Assembly: GCF_003862435.1 (NCBI RefSeq)
Contig: NZ_RHGY01000006.1
Coordinates: 1-64,000, forward strand
DNA length: 64,000 nt
Direction: 5' to 3'
Source of the DNA: Weissella viridescens
GTDB lineage: Bacteria > Bacillota > Bacilli > Lactobacillales > Lactobacillaceae
Shown here: positions 1-8,314 of the stretch, piece after piece
Layout of the letters: every line of letters starts with the position of its first letter
How positions within the stretch are numbered: the stretch's first letter is position 1
The notes under the pieces: model-generated
Databases searched by the model: none
Seen by the model: the letters and a program-made list of their open reading frames with translations, nothing else
Told to the model about the DNA's origin: nothing
Program-made: the position numbers and the translations under genes

Positions 1-122
1 GTGCTATACTATAAATATAGTTTAAAAGATTTTTGTTTTATGTTTCGATCCTTTTTGAAATATGGCATGGTCGTTTTGGATTATTAAAAAAAGATTGGCA
101 ATATGCCAGGAGGTTCGTAATA

Positions 123-323
123 ATGGAACAAGGTACAGTTAAGTGGTTTAACGCAGATAAGGGATTTGGATTTATTGCTCGCGATAACGGAGACGATGTA
201 TTCGTACATTTCTCAGCTATCCAAGGTGACGGATTTAAGTCATTAGACGAAGGTCAAAAGGTTGAATTCAACGTTGTTGATGGAGATCGTGGATTACAAG
301 CTGCGGAAGTTACAAAGCTTTAA
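123..323 (+). CDS. cspA: Cold-shock protein, CspA family
   Basis: This 66-residue protein is a single cold-shock domain, the normal length for the family. It binds single-stranded RNA and DNA and melts mRNA structure in the cytoplasm. Visible motifs are RNP1-like KGFGFI (residues 13-18) and RNP2-like DVFVHF (25-30). The start is ATG 123, preceded by CCAGGAGG; an open frame extends upstream to 33 but that N-terminus is not family-like. A TATACT box lies at the very left edge (about 5-10), so the transcript probably has an untranslated leader of about 110 nt, as is common for cold-shock genes. A terminator follows directly, so the gene is monocistronic. Confidence 0.97.
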   Translation: MEQGTVKWFNADKGFGFIARDNGDDVFVHFSAIQGDGFKSLDEGQKVEFNVVDGDRGLQAAEVTKL

Positions 324-336
324 TTCTAAATTAAAG

Positions 337-369
337 AACAGCTCTTCATTGAGTTGTTTTTTTTTTTTT
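337..369 (+). terminator. Rho-independent terminator of the cold-shock gene
   Basis: AACAGCTC and GAGTTGTT pair around a 6-nt loop and run into about 14 T residues. It lies 14 nt after the cold-shock stop codon. Confidence 0.9.
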
Positions 370-379
370 GGAAAAGTGA

Positions 380-1267
380 GTGAAAATGGTAGAGTGGATT
401 AAAAATGTAACCTTACCTGAAAGCCAACCTGAAATCACCCTGCGTGAACAAATGCGGGCATGGCGTATGCCGAAACGGATTCAAGGACAACTACGTCAGC
501 AAAAGCGTGTGTTGGTGAATCAGGCCTATCATAATGTGGAAACCGTATTACAGGCGGGGGATGTTGTGACGATGCATTTTGTAGAAAGTGATTTCGTAAC
601 GCCAATTTCAAGTTACGTACCCGATATACGTGAAACAATCGATGTTTTGTTTGAAAATGATGATTTATTAGTGGTGAATAAACGGAGTGGTCTAAAAACA
701 CATCCCAACTCGCCTTTTGAGGATGGGACCCTGATGAACTATGTGCAGGGGTACTTAGCCTTAAATGCACACGAAAATGCATATATGGTTCATCGATTGG
801 ATGTGGCAACCTCGGGAGCCATACTAGTTGCCAAAAACCCGATGGCAGTAACGTTACTAAATGCCTATCTAAGGGATAAAACCATCCAGCGTTACTATGT
901 TGCACGTGTAGCGGGTCAAATGGAAGGGGCCAGTGGGACGATCCGATTACCGATTGGTTGCGATCCAGAGCATCCACGCCAACGTATGGTAAATGGTTCG
1001 AATTCGCAGCCAGCGGTGACGCATTGGAAGGTCAGCGAAACGCGGGCTGACAGTTCACTTGTGGCAATTGCTCTTGAAACCGGGCGGACCCACCAAATTC
1101 GGGTACATTTAGCTGCGGTGGGACATCCAATTTTGGGCGATACGTTATATTATCCGGCTGATACTGGTTCTGAAAGGTTGATGTTGCATGGTGAAAAGAT
1201 TGTTTTTATAAATCCTTATTCACACACTGAAATCGTCGTGAATGCGCCAACACCGACAGGTTTTTAG
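380..1267 (+). CDS. RluA-family 23S rRNA/tRNA pseudouridine synthase
   Basis: This is a 295-residue pseudouridine synthase of the RluA/RluD superfamily, which isomerises uridine to pseudouridine in rRNA or tRNA. The catalytic HRLDVATSG motif lies at residues 138-146 with Asp141 as nucleophile; the N-terminal 70 residues look like a degenerate S4-type RNA-binding domain. Later family signatures include RTHQIRVHL and GHPILGD. The start is GTG 380 or ATG 386; the upstream site is weak (GGAAAAG), so the choice is open. It stands alone between the cold-shock terminator and the sugar transferase promoter. Which uridine is modified cannot be told from sequence. Confidence 0.93.
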   Translation: MKMVEWIKNVTLPESQPEITLREQMRAWRMPKRIQGQLRQQKRVLVNQAYHNVETVLQAGDVVTMHFVESDFVTPISSYVPDIRETIDVLFENDDLLVVNKRSGLKTHPNSPFEDGTLMNYVQGYLALNAHENAYMVHRLDVATSGAILVAKNPMAVTLLNAYLRDKTIQRYYVARVAGQMEGASGTIRLPIGCDPEHPRQRMVNGSNSQPAVTHWKVSETRADSSLVAIALETGRTHQIRVHLAAVGHPILGDTLYYPADTGSERLMLHGEKIVFINPYSHTEIVVNAPTPTGF

Positions 1268-1393
1268 GATAAGGTTGTTTACCAACAGGGATGACAAGAT
1301 GCCAGAAACGCTTATTATGTTACTATATTATAAGGGTTTCATATCATTTTGATGTAAATATAGCTTTGGTTTTGTTTAAGACTAGCTTTTTTA

Positions 1394-1421
1394 TTGAAAA
1401 AAAGGCATAATTAACTATAAA
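1394..1421 (+). promoter_or_regulatory. Putative promoter for the first sugar transferase
   Basis: TTGAAA (1394-1399) and TATAAA (1416-1421) are separated by 16 nt, about 55 nt upstream of the ribosome-binding site. The rest of the AT-rich gap 1268-1482 shows no gene. Confidence 0.5.
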
Positions 1422-1482
1422 TGAATAAATAATGAGATTTGTAATTACCAGAGATATATAAACACGTCTAAGAAGGATGCTT

Positions 1483-2067
1483 ATGTTTTATCGAAATTAT
1501 GTTAAACGCTTTATAGATATGTTAGCTTCTGCGCTTGTTTTGTTGATTGGATGCATACCAATGCTAATTATTGCGCTTATTGTAAAAGTGACTTCACCAG
1601 GTCCGGTGTTTTTTAAACAACGACGATACGGGTTGAATTCGGAGCCATTTAATATGTACAAATTCCGTTCAATGTCTGAGCAGGCGCCTGAACGAGCAAA
1701 CCAAGACTTTGCAGACATGGATGAATATATCACACCATTTGGGAATTTCTTAAGGAAAACATCGATTGATGAACTACCACAGTTAATTAATGTGTTTATC
1801 GGAAAAATGAGTTTGATCGGTCCACGTCCTTTGGCTGATACAGACCGCAAGGTGCTTGACTTACGACGCGAATTTGGTGCTGACCAGGTTCGTCCTGGCA
1901 TCACGGGATTAGCGCAAGTGAATGGGCGAAATAACATTACCGATGTTGAAAAAGCTGCGTACGATACAGAGTATGCCAAAGAAGTAACAGCGCGGAATGA
2001 TTTTGCGATTGTGATTCAAACAATCGTTAAAGTTGTGAAGCAAACTGATATAAATCATGAATCATGA
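1483..2067 (+). CDS. Priming sugar transferase (undecaprenyl-phosphate sugar phosphotransferase)
   Basis: This 194-residue protein belongs to the bacterial sugar transferase family (WcaJ/PglC core). These membrane enzymes move a sugar 1-phosphate from a nucleotide sugar to undecaprenyl phosphate, the first step of exopolysaccharide or related glycan synthesis. It has one N-terminal hydrophobic segment (about residues 10-32), then family blocks SPGPVFFKQRR, MYKFRSM, RKTSIDELPQ, SLIGPRP and RPGITGLAQVNGR. It is the short form lacking the extra N-terminal membrane helices of WcaJ. I chose ATG 1483 because AGAAGG ends six bases upstream; ATG 1477 directly abuts that site. No sugar nucleotide or polymer genes adjoin it, so the substrate is unknown. 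Confidence 0.92.
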   Translation: MFYRNYVKRFIDMLASALVLLIGCIPMLIIALIVKVTSPGPVFFKQRRYGLNSEPFNMYKFRSMSEQAPERANQDFADMDEYITPFGNFLRKTSIDELPQLINVFIGKMSLIGPRPLADTDRKVLDLRREFGADQVRPGITGLAQVNGRNNITDVEKAAYDTEYAKEVTARNDFAIVIQTIVKVVKQTDINHES

Positions 2068-2107
2068 AAAAACGACCTTAACACCATTAAGTGTTAAAGT
2101 CGTTTTT
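2067..2107. terminator. Bidirectional terminator
   Basis: AAAACGACCTTAACAC pairs with GTGTTAAAGTCGTTTT around a short loop, with A-runs on the left and T-runs on the right. It can end the plus-strand sugar transferase and the minus-strand aminopeptidase. Confidence 0.85.
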
Positions 2108-2114
2108 TGTCTTG

Positions 2115-3353
2115 TTATGCCCAATCACCATTGCGGAAAACTGGTACTGTTTGTCCATCAAATGTAATCCCATCAACATCCATATCGGCTGATCCCACCA
2201 TGAAGTCAACGTGAACCAAAGAATCGTTTTGACCATGAGCTTGACGTTCAGCAAGTGACATTTGCGTACCACCTTGAATATTAGATGGGTAGGCGGCACC
2301 AAGTGCTAAGTGATCAGATGCATTTTCATCAAATAGGGTATTGTAGAAGATGATACCCGATTGTGAGATTGGTGATGGATCTGGAACAAGAGAGACCTCA
2401 CCAAGTGAGCTAGCACCTGTATCAGTTGCAATCAATTGCTTTAGAATGGCCTCGCCAGTTGAAGCGTGGGCTTCCGTGACGTGACCATCCTTGAAAGTTA
2501 ATTGGATATCTTTAATCAGCGTTCCAGCGTAAGAAAGAGGCTTCGTTGATTGAACATGACCATCAATATGGCGGTAGTCTGGAGAGGTAAAGACTTCTTC
2601 AGTTGGCATGTTTGCAATGAAGGTATGCCCAGACTTATCAGCCGAGTCAGCGGCCTCCCAATAATGGTTCTCCGCTAAGCCAATATTGATATCGGTAATT
2701 GGTGACTTGAAGTGCAATGACTTGAAGTTTTGTTGATTCAACCATTCTGACTTGGTCTTTAGTTTGGCAACATGCGCGGCCCAGTCAGTTTCAGGGTCGT
2801 TATCAACTGAAATGCGTGATACCTTGAAAATTTCAGCCCACAATTGATCTTGAGCGTAAGCGGGTTCTAGGTCTGGGAATACTTTTTGGGCCCAAGCTTG
2901 ACCAGCGGCACCGATAACAATCCAATCCGGATCATTGTTCATCGTTGCTTGACGGACTGGTGAGTTTGCACGTTGCATCGCTTGTTCCAAGGTTGAAATA
3001 CGATTGTCATCAATGTGACTATAACCATCGGGATCAGCTGACAAGATTGAGATGCGAGTTGTGTTAGCATCGGCAATGTTTTGTGAGCGGACAGGCACCC
3101 ATGTTGGTACTGTTGCAAGTGCCTCTTCAGGTGCGTTTTCCAAGAAAGCACGCTTAGTGTGTAAGTCGGACCATTCAACATCAACGCGGGCAGCGCCACG
3201 TTCGTAGGCAGCATCAGTTAACTTATGAACTAAAGGTGCTTGCTCAATTTCAGCGTAAATTAAAACAGACTGTCCCTTACGGACGTTTACCCCAATTGAT
3301 GTCACCAGGTGGGCATACTTATCGAGTAATAAATCAAAATGTTCAAGAGTCAT
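2115..3353 (-). CDS. pepS: Aminopeptidase, M29 family (PepS/AmpS type)
   Basis: This 412-residue enzyme matches the M29 metallo-aminopeptidases (PepS, AmpS), which remove N-terminal amino acids from short peptides in the cytoplasm. In lactic acid bacteria this is part of casein and peptide use. The length is normal. Family stretches include FTSPDYRHIDGHV, a region with a metal-ligand Glu/His, and the C-terminal HVDFMVGSADMDVDG block. The start is the ATG at 3353, with ACGAGG seven bases upstream; a TTG six codons earlier has no such site. It stands alone on the minus strand, sharing a terminator with the convergent sugar transferase. Confidence 0.93.
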   Translation of the reverse strand: MTLEHFDLLLDKYAHLVTSIGVNVRKGQSVLIYAEIEQAPLVHKLTDAAYERGAARVDVEWSDLHTKRAFLENAPEEALATVPTWVPVRSQNIADANTTRISILSADPDGYSHIDDNRISTLEQAMQRANSPVRQATMNNDPDWIVIGAAGQAWAQKVFPDLEPAYAQDQLWAEIFKVSRISVDNDPETDWAAHVAKLKTKSEWLNQQNFKSLHFKSPITDINIGLAENHYWEAADSADKSGHTFIANMPTEEVFTSPDYRHIDGHVQSTKPLSYAGTLIKDIQLTFKDGHVTEAHASTGEAILKQLIATDTGASSLGEVSLVPDPSPISQSGIIFYNTLFDENASDHLALGAAYPSNIQGGTQMSLAERQAHGQNDSLVHVDFMVGSADMDVDGITFDGQTVPVFRNGDWA

Positions 3354-3449
3354 AAATGGGCCTCGTTTCAATTATTAGAATATACTCATTCTACAATACC
3401 TTTAGCGTAAACACTAGTCGGATGATTCTAATTAAATCGGGGTAAGTTT

Positions 3450-3478
3450 TTGGGAAGTCAGCAAAAATGTAGTATAAT
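3450..3478 (+). promoter_or_regulatory. Putative tagD promoter
   Basis: TTGGGA (3450-3455) and TATAAT (3473-3478) are separated by exactly 17 nt, about 26 nt before the ribosome-binding site of tagD. Confidence 0.65.
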
Positions 3479-3519
3479 TGAAGAAATGTGATTTCAAAGC
3501 AGGCCGGAGGAAATATTAA

Positions 3520-3939
3520 ATGCGACGAGTGATTACGTATGGCACGTTTGATATGCTACATTATGGACATATCAATCTATTGCGCAGAGCCAAAGAACGA
3601 GGCGATTATTTAATTGTCGGTTTGTCAACAGACGAGTTTAACTGGGAAGCAAAGCACAAAAAAACGTATTTCAGTTATGAAAAACGTAAGCAACTACTGG
3701 AAGCGATTCGCTATGTTGATTTAGTGATCCCAGAAGAATCTTGGGCGCAAAAATCACAAGATATTCTATTATATCAAGTGGATGAATTTGTTATGGGTGA
3801 TGATTGGCAGGGTAAGTTTGATTATCTTGCTGATGAAACGGGTGTTGAAGTAACGTATTTGGAACGGACACCAGAAATTTCAACGACCCAAATTAAAGCT
3901 GATTTGAATGATAAAAAATTAGCTGACACGGGTGAATAA
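3520..3939 (+). CDS. tagD: Glycerol-3-phosphate cytidylyltransferase
   Basis: This 139-residue enzyme makes CDP-glycerol from CTP and glycerol 3-phosphate, the activated precursor of poly(glycerol phosphate) wall teichoic acid. It has the nucleotidyltransferase motif GTFDMLHYGH (residues 8-17, containing HxGH) and an ISTT element near residue 122. The length is close to that of Bacillus TagD. GGAGG lies eight bases before ATG 3520. It is followed by the teichoic acid exporter genes and a glycerophosphotransferase, consistent with this role. The first enzymes of the route (TagO, TagA) are not in the window. Confidence 0.96.
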   Translation: MRRVITYGTFDMLHYGHINLLRRAKERGDYLIVGLSTDEFNWEAKHKKTYFSYEKRKQLLEAIRYVDLVIPEESWAQKSQDILLYQVDEFVMGDDWQGKFDYLADETGVEVTYLERTPEISTTQIKADLNDKKLADTGE

Positions 3940-4002
3940 GCCTGGTTTTTTAGTTTTGTTAAAAGTTAATTGATTGCTTATGCCGTGGTTTCGGGGTAGG
4001 CG

Positions 4003-4008
4003 TATAAT
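4003..4008 (+). promoter_or_regulatory. Putative -10 element for tagH-tagG
   Basis: TATAAT lies 29 nt before the chosen tagH start. No good -35 box was seen at the usual distance. Transcription from here would begin near 4015, which argues against the ATG at 4017 as the translation start. Confidence 0.4.
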
Positions 4009-4037
4009 ACATAGAAATGAATGAATGGAGAGCGACT

Positions 4038-5177
4038 GTGACTGATTCGAATAAAAAAATTAAAGTACAGGCTTCATTTGTGACGAAACGTTATGAAATG
4101 GCACCTACCAATGCCGATAAAATGAAGGCAGCCCTTTCAAATAAAACTTTTCCGAGTTTCTGGGCCTTGCGTGGCGTTAGTTTCACAGCATATGAAGGTG
4201 AAACGGTTGCGGTTGTCGGAACAAATGGATCCGGAAAATCAACCTTAATGAAGGTGATGTCTGGGATTATTCCAGCAACTTCTGGTGAAATGCAAGTAAA
4301 CGGGGCGGTTTCGCTCATTGCGATTAATGCTGGTTTACGCGGGAATATGAGTGGGCGTGAAAACATTCGGCTAAAGGGCTTGATGATGGGCATGTCGAAC
4401 CAAGAAATTGATCAAAAAATGGATGATATTATTGCCTTTTCTGAGTTAGGTGATTTTATTGACCAACAGGTCAAAAACTATTCTTCAGGGATGAAGTCAA
4501 AGCTTGGTTTCTCAATTTCAGTGCACGCTGATCCTGATATTTTGATTATTGACGAAGCGTTATCAGTTGGGGATGCAACATTTAATCGGAAATCACTTGA
4601 AAAAATTCGTGAATTCCAGGCGCAAGGTAAGACTATTTTCTTCGTTTCACACGATTTGCAACAAGTTCGTGAGATGGCTGACCGCGTCTTGTGGTTACAT
4701 TTTGGGAAAGTCCGGATGTTTGGACCAACGGATGAAGTGATGGACCATTATGATGAATTCGTGAATGAATACAAGCAGTTGAGCCAGGAAGAACAGGCGC
4801 AATACCGGAATGATTTACGAGATGCCCAAGAACAGTTTACGCTGGAAGAACTTTATGATGAGTCGGTTACCGATACGACCTCACCACAACAAGCTAAGCA
4901 AGTTAAAAAAGAAATTTATCATGAACAACATCCAAGTAAGATGGCACGTTGGGAAAAATGGGTGATTGTAATTTTAGCTTGTTTGACGATTTTGGTTGGG
5001 GATAAAATCGCGCTCAATCTTGGGTTTAAAACGATCATTGAAAAGCCGGCAACGTTAGTAACTGGCTGGACACCTAAGAAATTGCATGCGCTTGATGAGC
5101 GCCATGCTAAAAAAGTCAAAGAAAAAGCTGCCTTACACAAGCAACATCAAAACGGTAAGCAGAAAGAGAGTAAGTGA
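4038..5177 (+). CDS. tagH: Teichoic acid export ABC transporter, ATP-binding subunit
   Basis: This is the ATPase of the TagGH exporter, which moves lipid-linked wall teichoic acid across the membrane. From GTG 4038 the protein has 379 residues. It carries Walker A GTNGSGKST (about 61-69), the ABC signature NYSSGMKSKLG, Walker B PDILIIDEA and a switch His (FVSHD). As in TagH, a C-terminal extension follows the ATPase domain, here with one predicted membrane segment near residue 305 and a basic tail. I chose GTG 4038 because GGAGAG lies seven bases upstream; the in-frame ATG 4017 has no such site and sits at the likely transcript start. tagG follows after 2 nt. Confidence 0.94.
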   Translation: MTDSNKKIKVQASFVTKRYEMAPTNADKMKAALSNKTFPSFWALRGVSFTAYEGETVAVVGTNGSGKSTLMKVMSGIIPATSGEMQVNGAVSLIAINAGLRGNMSGRENIRLKGLMMGMSNQEIDQKMDDIIAFSELGDFIDQQVKNYSSGMKSKLGFSISVHADPDILIIDEALSVGDATFNRKSLEKIREFQAQGKTIFFVSHDLQQVREMADRVLWLHFGKVRMFGPTDEVMDHYDEFVNEYKQLSQEEQAQYRNDLRDAQEQFTLEELYDESVTDTTSPQQAKQVKKEIYHEQHPSKMARWEKWVIVILACLTILVGDKIALNLGFKTIIEKPATLVTGWTPKKLHALDERHAKKVKEKAALHKQHQNGKQKESK

Positions 5178-5179
5178 CC

Positions 5180-5986
5180 ATGAGAGATTTGATGCAAGTT
5201 TTGCAAGAAGTTTGGCATAACTTTCCAATTGCAAATCGGTTGGCGCGCTTTAATGTCCGTTCCCGCTGGGCGGATAATTATTTAGGCTCGGTTTGGGATT
5301 ACCTAGAACCACTCATGTATATTGGTACCTATTTCGTTGTTTTTGGAATGGGACTTTATAATGGAAATGTTGCCGGTGTGCCATATATTTTGTGGCTATT
5401 GACTGGAATCGTGCCTTGGTATTTCATTCAAGGTGCCTTCAATAAAGGACTGACTAGTGTTAGTTCACAATTGAATTTACTAACGAAAACGAATTATCCG
5501 ATGTCAATTGCACCGTTGATGCCACTATTAGAAGAAATCCGACGTTACTTCGTTTTGACGATTTTTATGGTCATAGTGTTGCTCGCGTTTGGGTATCATC
5601 CAAGCATTTATTGGATTCAAATTTTGTATGCAATTCCATGTATGCTCATTTGTATGTTCGCTATTGATTTGTTGAATTCAACTTTAACAATTGTGGTTCC
5701 GGACTATAAAACTTTTGCAAATTCATTGTTCCGTCTGATTTTCTTCTTCTCAGGAATTGTGATTAATATTGATGCAAAAAACCTACCAGTTGCAGTGGTC
5801 TCATTAATTAAGATGATGCCGTTCTACTATATCATTCAAGTATTCCGTGATACCTTTTTGTACCACCAGTGGTTCTGGCACATGCCATCAAACACGATAT
5901 TTTTCTGGTTAGTGGTCACGCTAATTTTGATTACGGGTGCACACCTACACGTACGTTTTAGAAATCGATTTACTGACTTAATGTAA
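5180..5986 (+). CDS. tagG: Teichoic acid export ABC transporter, permease subunit
   Basis: This 268-residue polytopic membrane protein is an ABC-2 type permease of the TagG/RfbA family and forms the channel partner of TagH. About six hydrophobic segments are visible, and the N-terminal amphipathic stretch with SVWDYLEPL is typical of polysaccharide and teichoic acid exporters. I chose ATG 5180, ten bases after AAAGAGAG; a GTG overlapping the tagH stop (5174) is too close to that site. It is cotranscribed with tagH and closed by a strong terminator. Confidence 0.93.
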   Translation: MRDLMQVLQEVWHNFPIANRLARFNVRSRWADNYLGSVWDYLEPLMYIGTYFVVFGMGLYNGNVAGVPYILWLLTGIVPWYFIQGAFNKGLTSVSSQLNLLTKTNYPMSIAPLMPLLEEIRRYFVLTIFMVIVLLAFGYHPSIYWIQILYAIPCMLICMFAIDLLNSTLTIVVPDYKTFANSLFRLIFFFSGIVINIDAKNLPVAVVSLIKMMPFYYIIQVFRDTFLYHQWFWHMPSNTIFFWLVVTLILITGAHLHVRFRNRFTDLM

Positions 5987-5992
5987 AAAATA

Positions 5993-6027
5993 AAAATCAT
6001 TTTGCATTTCGCAAAATGATTTTTTTA
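5993..6027 (+). terminator. Terminator after tagG
   Basis: AAATCATTTTGC and GCAAAATGATTT pair around ATTTC and end in a T-run. Confidence 0.92.
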
Positions 6028-6040
6028 TAGGAAGAGTAAT

Positions 6041-7153
6041 ATGCAAAAAATAAAAAATGTCATTAAAAATTCAAGTCTCTTTGGTTTCATTTACCTGGGA
6101 ATCATGCGGATGTTTTTAGCGGTGTTACAACGCTTTGTGAAAGTAAAACAACACCAGATTATGTTTGCGTCATATAGTGGACGCCAAATCTCAGACACCC
6201 CACTTGCTGCCTTTGAAATTTTACGTGATGATCCTGATTTTGCTGATTTTAATTTTATTTGGGCAGTAAATGAACCCGATCAATTTGCGGATGTTCCTGG
6301 CGCAAAGATGATTAAAATGGATTCGATGCGTTATTTTTGGTATTTACTCCAATCTAAATACTGGGTAAGTAATGCTTCAATCGAGCGTTTAATTCCATTT
6401 CATCACCCCAAAAATGTCTATATTCAATTTTGGCATGGGATTCCTTTGAAAACACTAGGGCATGCTGAGCCCGGTTTACCAAAACTTGTTCAAAAATGGT
6501 ATGACGAAGTGGAGATTGACTATTTATTTGCGAATGGTCCGTATGATGCTGAGAAGTTACACGAATTGTTTCCAAAAACACAGCAGGTTGTTGAACATGG
6601 TCAATTACGTAAATGGTTGTCTGATCAAGCTAAACAACAAGCACCACAAACACCAAAAACGCCATTTAATACCGATAAACCTGTTTTGTTATATGTTCCA
6701 ACGTACCGAAATGATGCTGGTCCTGATGCCTTTTTAACGGCTGAACAATTAAAGACATTAATGCAAACGTATCAAGTGGTTTATCGTGGTCACTATTTCT
6801 CGGAGCATTTATCATTACCAGGGTTAATCAATGGAAATGATTTCGATTTGTATGACTTGTTTGCTGAAGCGAGCCTCTTGATAACTGACTATTCGAGTGT
6901 CTTCTTTGACTTTGCTTATTGGCAAAAACCAATCTATCTATATGAAGCAGATTTAAACGATTATCAAGCGCAACGTGGTTTTTATTTTGATCCACACACG
7001 TTAGGGTTGCCGATTGCACGTGATTTTGATGCATTAGAAAAAGCTTTAGCGGAGCAGAGTTGCTCTAAAACGGCATTAGTAAAACTAGAACAACGCTTTG
7101 ATCCACATCCAACCGCCGAAACGATTAAGGCGCTCAGAGCTTGTTTTGTCTGA
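6041..7153 (+). CDS. CDP-glycerol glycerophosphotransferase (TagB-like)
   Basis: This 370-residue protein belongs to the CDP-glycerol:poly(glycerophosphate) glycerophosphotransferase family. It adds glycerol phosphate from CDP-glycerol to the lipid-linked teichoic acid at the inner membrane face. Conserved blocks are FWHGIPLKTLG, YRGHYF and TDYSSVFFDFAYWQKP, which hold the catalytic His and the glycerophosphate-binding residues. An N-terminal hydrophobic stretch may anchor it. The length fits the primase TagB (about 380 residues) rather than the long polymerase TagF (over 700). AGGAAG lies upstream of ATG 6041, and terminators flank it on both sides. Confidence 0.92.
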   Translation: MQKIKNVIKNSSLFGFIYLGIMRMFLAVLQRFVKVKQHQIMFASYSGRQISDTPLAAFEILRDDPDFADFNFIWAVNEPDQFADVPGAKMIKMDSMRYFWYLLQSKYWVSNASIERLIPFHHPKNVYIQFWHGIPLKTLGHAEPGLPKLVQKWYDEVEIDYLFANGPYDAEKLHELFPKTQQVVEHGQLRKWLSDQAKQQAPQTPKTPFNTDKPVLLYVPTYRNDAGPDAFLTAEQLKTLMQTYQVVYRGHYFSEHLSLPGLINGNDFDLYDLFAEASLLITDYSSVFFDFAYWQKPIYLYEADLNDYQAQRGFYFDPHTLGLPIARDFDALEKALAEQSCSKTALVKLEQRFDPHPTAETIKALRACFV

Positions 7154-7159
7154 AATCAT

Positions 7160-7200
7160 TAAAAAACCACCAAACTTTTAAGAGTTTAGTGGTTTTTTTG
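7160..7200 (+). terminator. Terminator after the TagB-like gene
   Basis: AAAAACCACCAAACT and AGTTTAGTGGTTTTT (with one bulge) form a stem followed by T residues. Confidence 0.9.
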
Positions 7201-7232
7201 CGTTTTAGCGTATAATTTAATACGGTGAGACA

Positions 7233-7261
7233 TTGTATTGAACTGAAAGTCTCCATATAAT
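7233..7261 (+). promoter_or_regulatory. Putative promoter of the second sugar transferase
   Basis: TTGTAT (7233-7238) and TATAAT (7256-7261) are 17 nt apart. A second TATAAT at 7211-7216 lacks a matching -35 box. Confidence 0.45.
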
Positions 7262-7333
7262 AGAAAGAATAACCATTTCGATTTGATTGAATCAATAGAA
7301 GTGAATCGGAATTAAAGAGAGTTAAATAAAGCG

Positions 7334-7963
7334 ATGACAAAGAAAAGTAAAAGCTACATATTTTCCAAACGGTTTTTAGATATCTCCATTGCGATTTTTG
7401 CGTTGATTGTATTGTCACCTGTATTTTTGGTTGTGTCACTACTGTATCTCTACGGTGCAAATCGCGGTCCAGTATTCTATCGCCAAACTCGGATTGGGTT
7501 GAACCACAAACCGTTTCAAATTTATAAGTTTCGTTCAATGATTGTCGATGCAGATAAGAAATTGTACGCGAATCCTGAATTGTATGAAAAATTTGTGGCA
7601 AATGGCTACAAATTACCAACTGAAGAAGATCCACGTATTACCAAGTTAGGCGCTTTTTTGCGTAAGACCTCAATTGATGAATTACCACAATTTATCAACA
7701 TCTTAAAAGGGGATATGAGTATCATTGGCCCTCGTCCGGTTGTTGAGAATGAATTAGTTGAGTATGGCGACCGGGTTGATGTTTTCTTGTCAGTTCGGCC
7801 AGGTGCGATGGGTCTCTGGCAAGCTAGTGGACGAAGCACAATTCATTATCCAGAACGCGCAGAGTTGGAAATTGAATATGCTACGCATGCCAATATGTGG
7901 TTTGATTTTAAAATTATCTTTATGACGGTTCGTGCCATCTTTAAAAAGGTTGGCGCGATGTAA
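7334..7963 (+). CDS. Priming sugar transferase (second copy in the window)
   Basis: This 209-residue membrane enzyme is of the same family as the one at 1483, with N-terminal membrane segment (about 13-37), then RGPVFYRQTRIG, YKFRSM, RKTSIDELPQ, SIIGPRP and RPGAMGLWQASGR. It would load a sugar phosphate onto undecaprenyl phosphate. Compared with the first copy it has a longer insertion after KFRSM and a divergent C-terminus, so the two are not recent duplicates. The upstream site AAAGAGAG is 14 nt from ATG 7334, rather distant. It heads a three-gene set with a small membrane protein and a DUF4422 glycosyltransferase, so a surface glycan is a likely product. Confidence 0.92.
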   Translation: MTKKSKSYIFSKRFLDISIAIFALIVLSPVFLVVSLLYLYGANRGPVFYRQTRIGLNHKPFQIYKFRSMIVDADKKLYANPELYEKFVANGYKLPTEEDPRITKLGAFLRKTSIDELPQFINILKGDMSIIGPRPVVENELVEYGDRVDVFLSVRPGAMGLWQASGRSTIHYPERAELEIEYATHANMWFDFKIIFMTVRAIFKKVGAM

Positions 7964-7985
7964 CGATGACAAGGAGGCGCAGGCA

Positions 7986-8294
7986 ATGCCTAAGCCAAAG
8001 CGAAATTGGGTAATCTGGGTATTACTGGTTGTCTTATTATTAACGATGGCGATTGGTAGTTATTACATTCAAAATGTCCAACATGCCCGATTGCAACAAC
8101 AACAAAAACAGCAACCGGCCTCGGTTGGGCGTGAATCCAAGGCCGTGCAGTCAGCTCGTCGTGAATTAACACGTGCTGGTATATCAACGAAACGGGTTTC
8201 AACGGCGCAAATGCAACGTGTGATGAATGCGGCTGAGCATGCAGATGAGTCAGTTGTGACTTATGCTAAGAAGCATCCCAATACATTGAATTAA
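7986..8294 (+). CDS. Small single-pass membrane protein, unknown function
   Basis: I do not recognise this 102-residue protein. It has a basic N-terminus, one hydrophobic segment (about residues 8-28) and a charged, Gln- and Arg-rich remainder, predicted outside the cell. The start is ATG 7986 with a perfect AAGGAGG eight bases upstream; the frame is open further upstream but without support. It sits between a priming sugar transferase and a DUF4422 glycosyltransferase and is probably cotranscribed with them. An accessory role in glycan assembly is a guess from position only. Confidence 0.75.
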   Translation: MPKPKRNWVIWVLLVVLLLTMAIGSYYIQNVQHARLQQQQKQQPASVGRESKAVQSARRELTRAGISTKRVSTAQMQRVMNAAEHADESVVTYAKKHPNTLN

Positions 8295-8314
8295 TTGTTT
8301 AAAGGAGCCGTGAA

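Noticed and set aside
33-122. N-terminal extension of the cold-shock protein
   Set aside because: The AGGAGG directly before ATG 123 and the family N-terminus show that this is untranslated leader.
435-977. Open frame of 180 codons opposite the pseudouridine synthase
   Set aside because: Overlaps a clear gene with catalytic motif; composition is unlike a protein.
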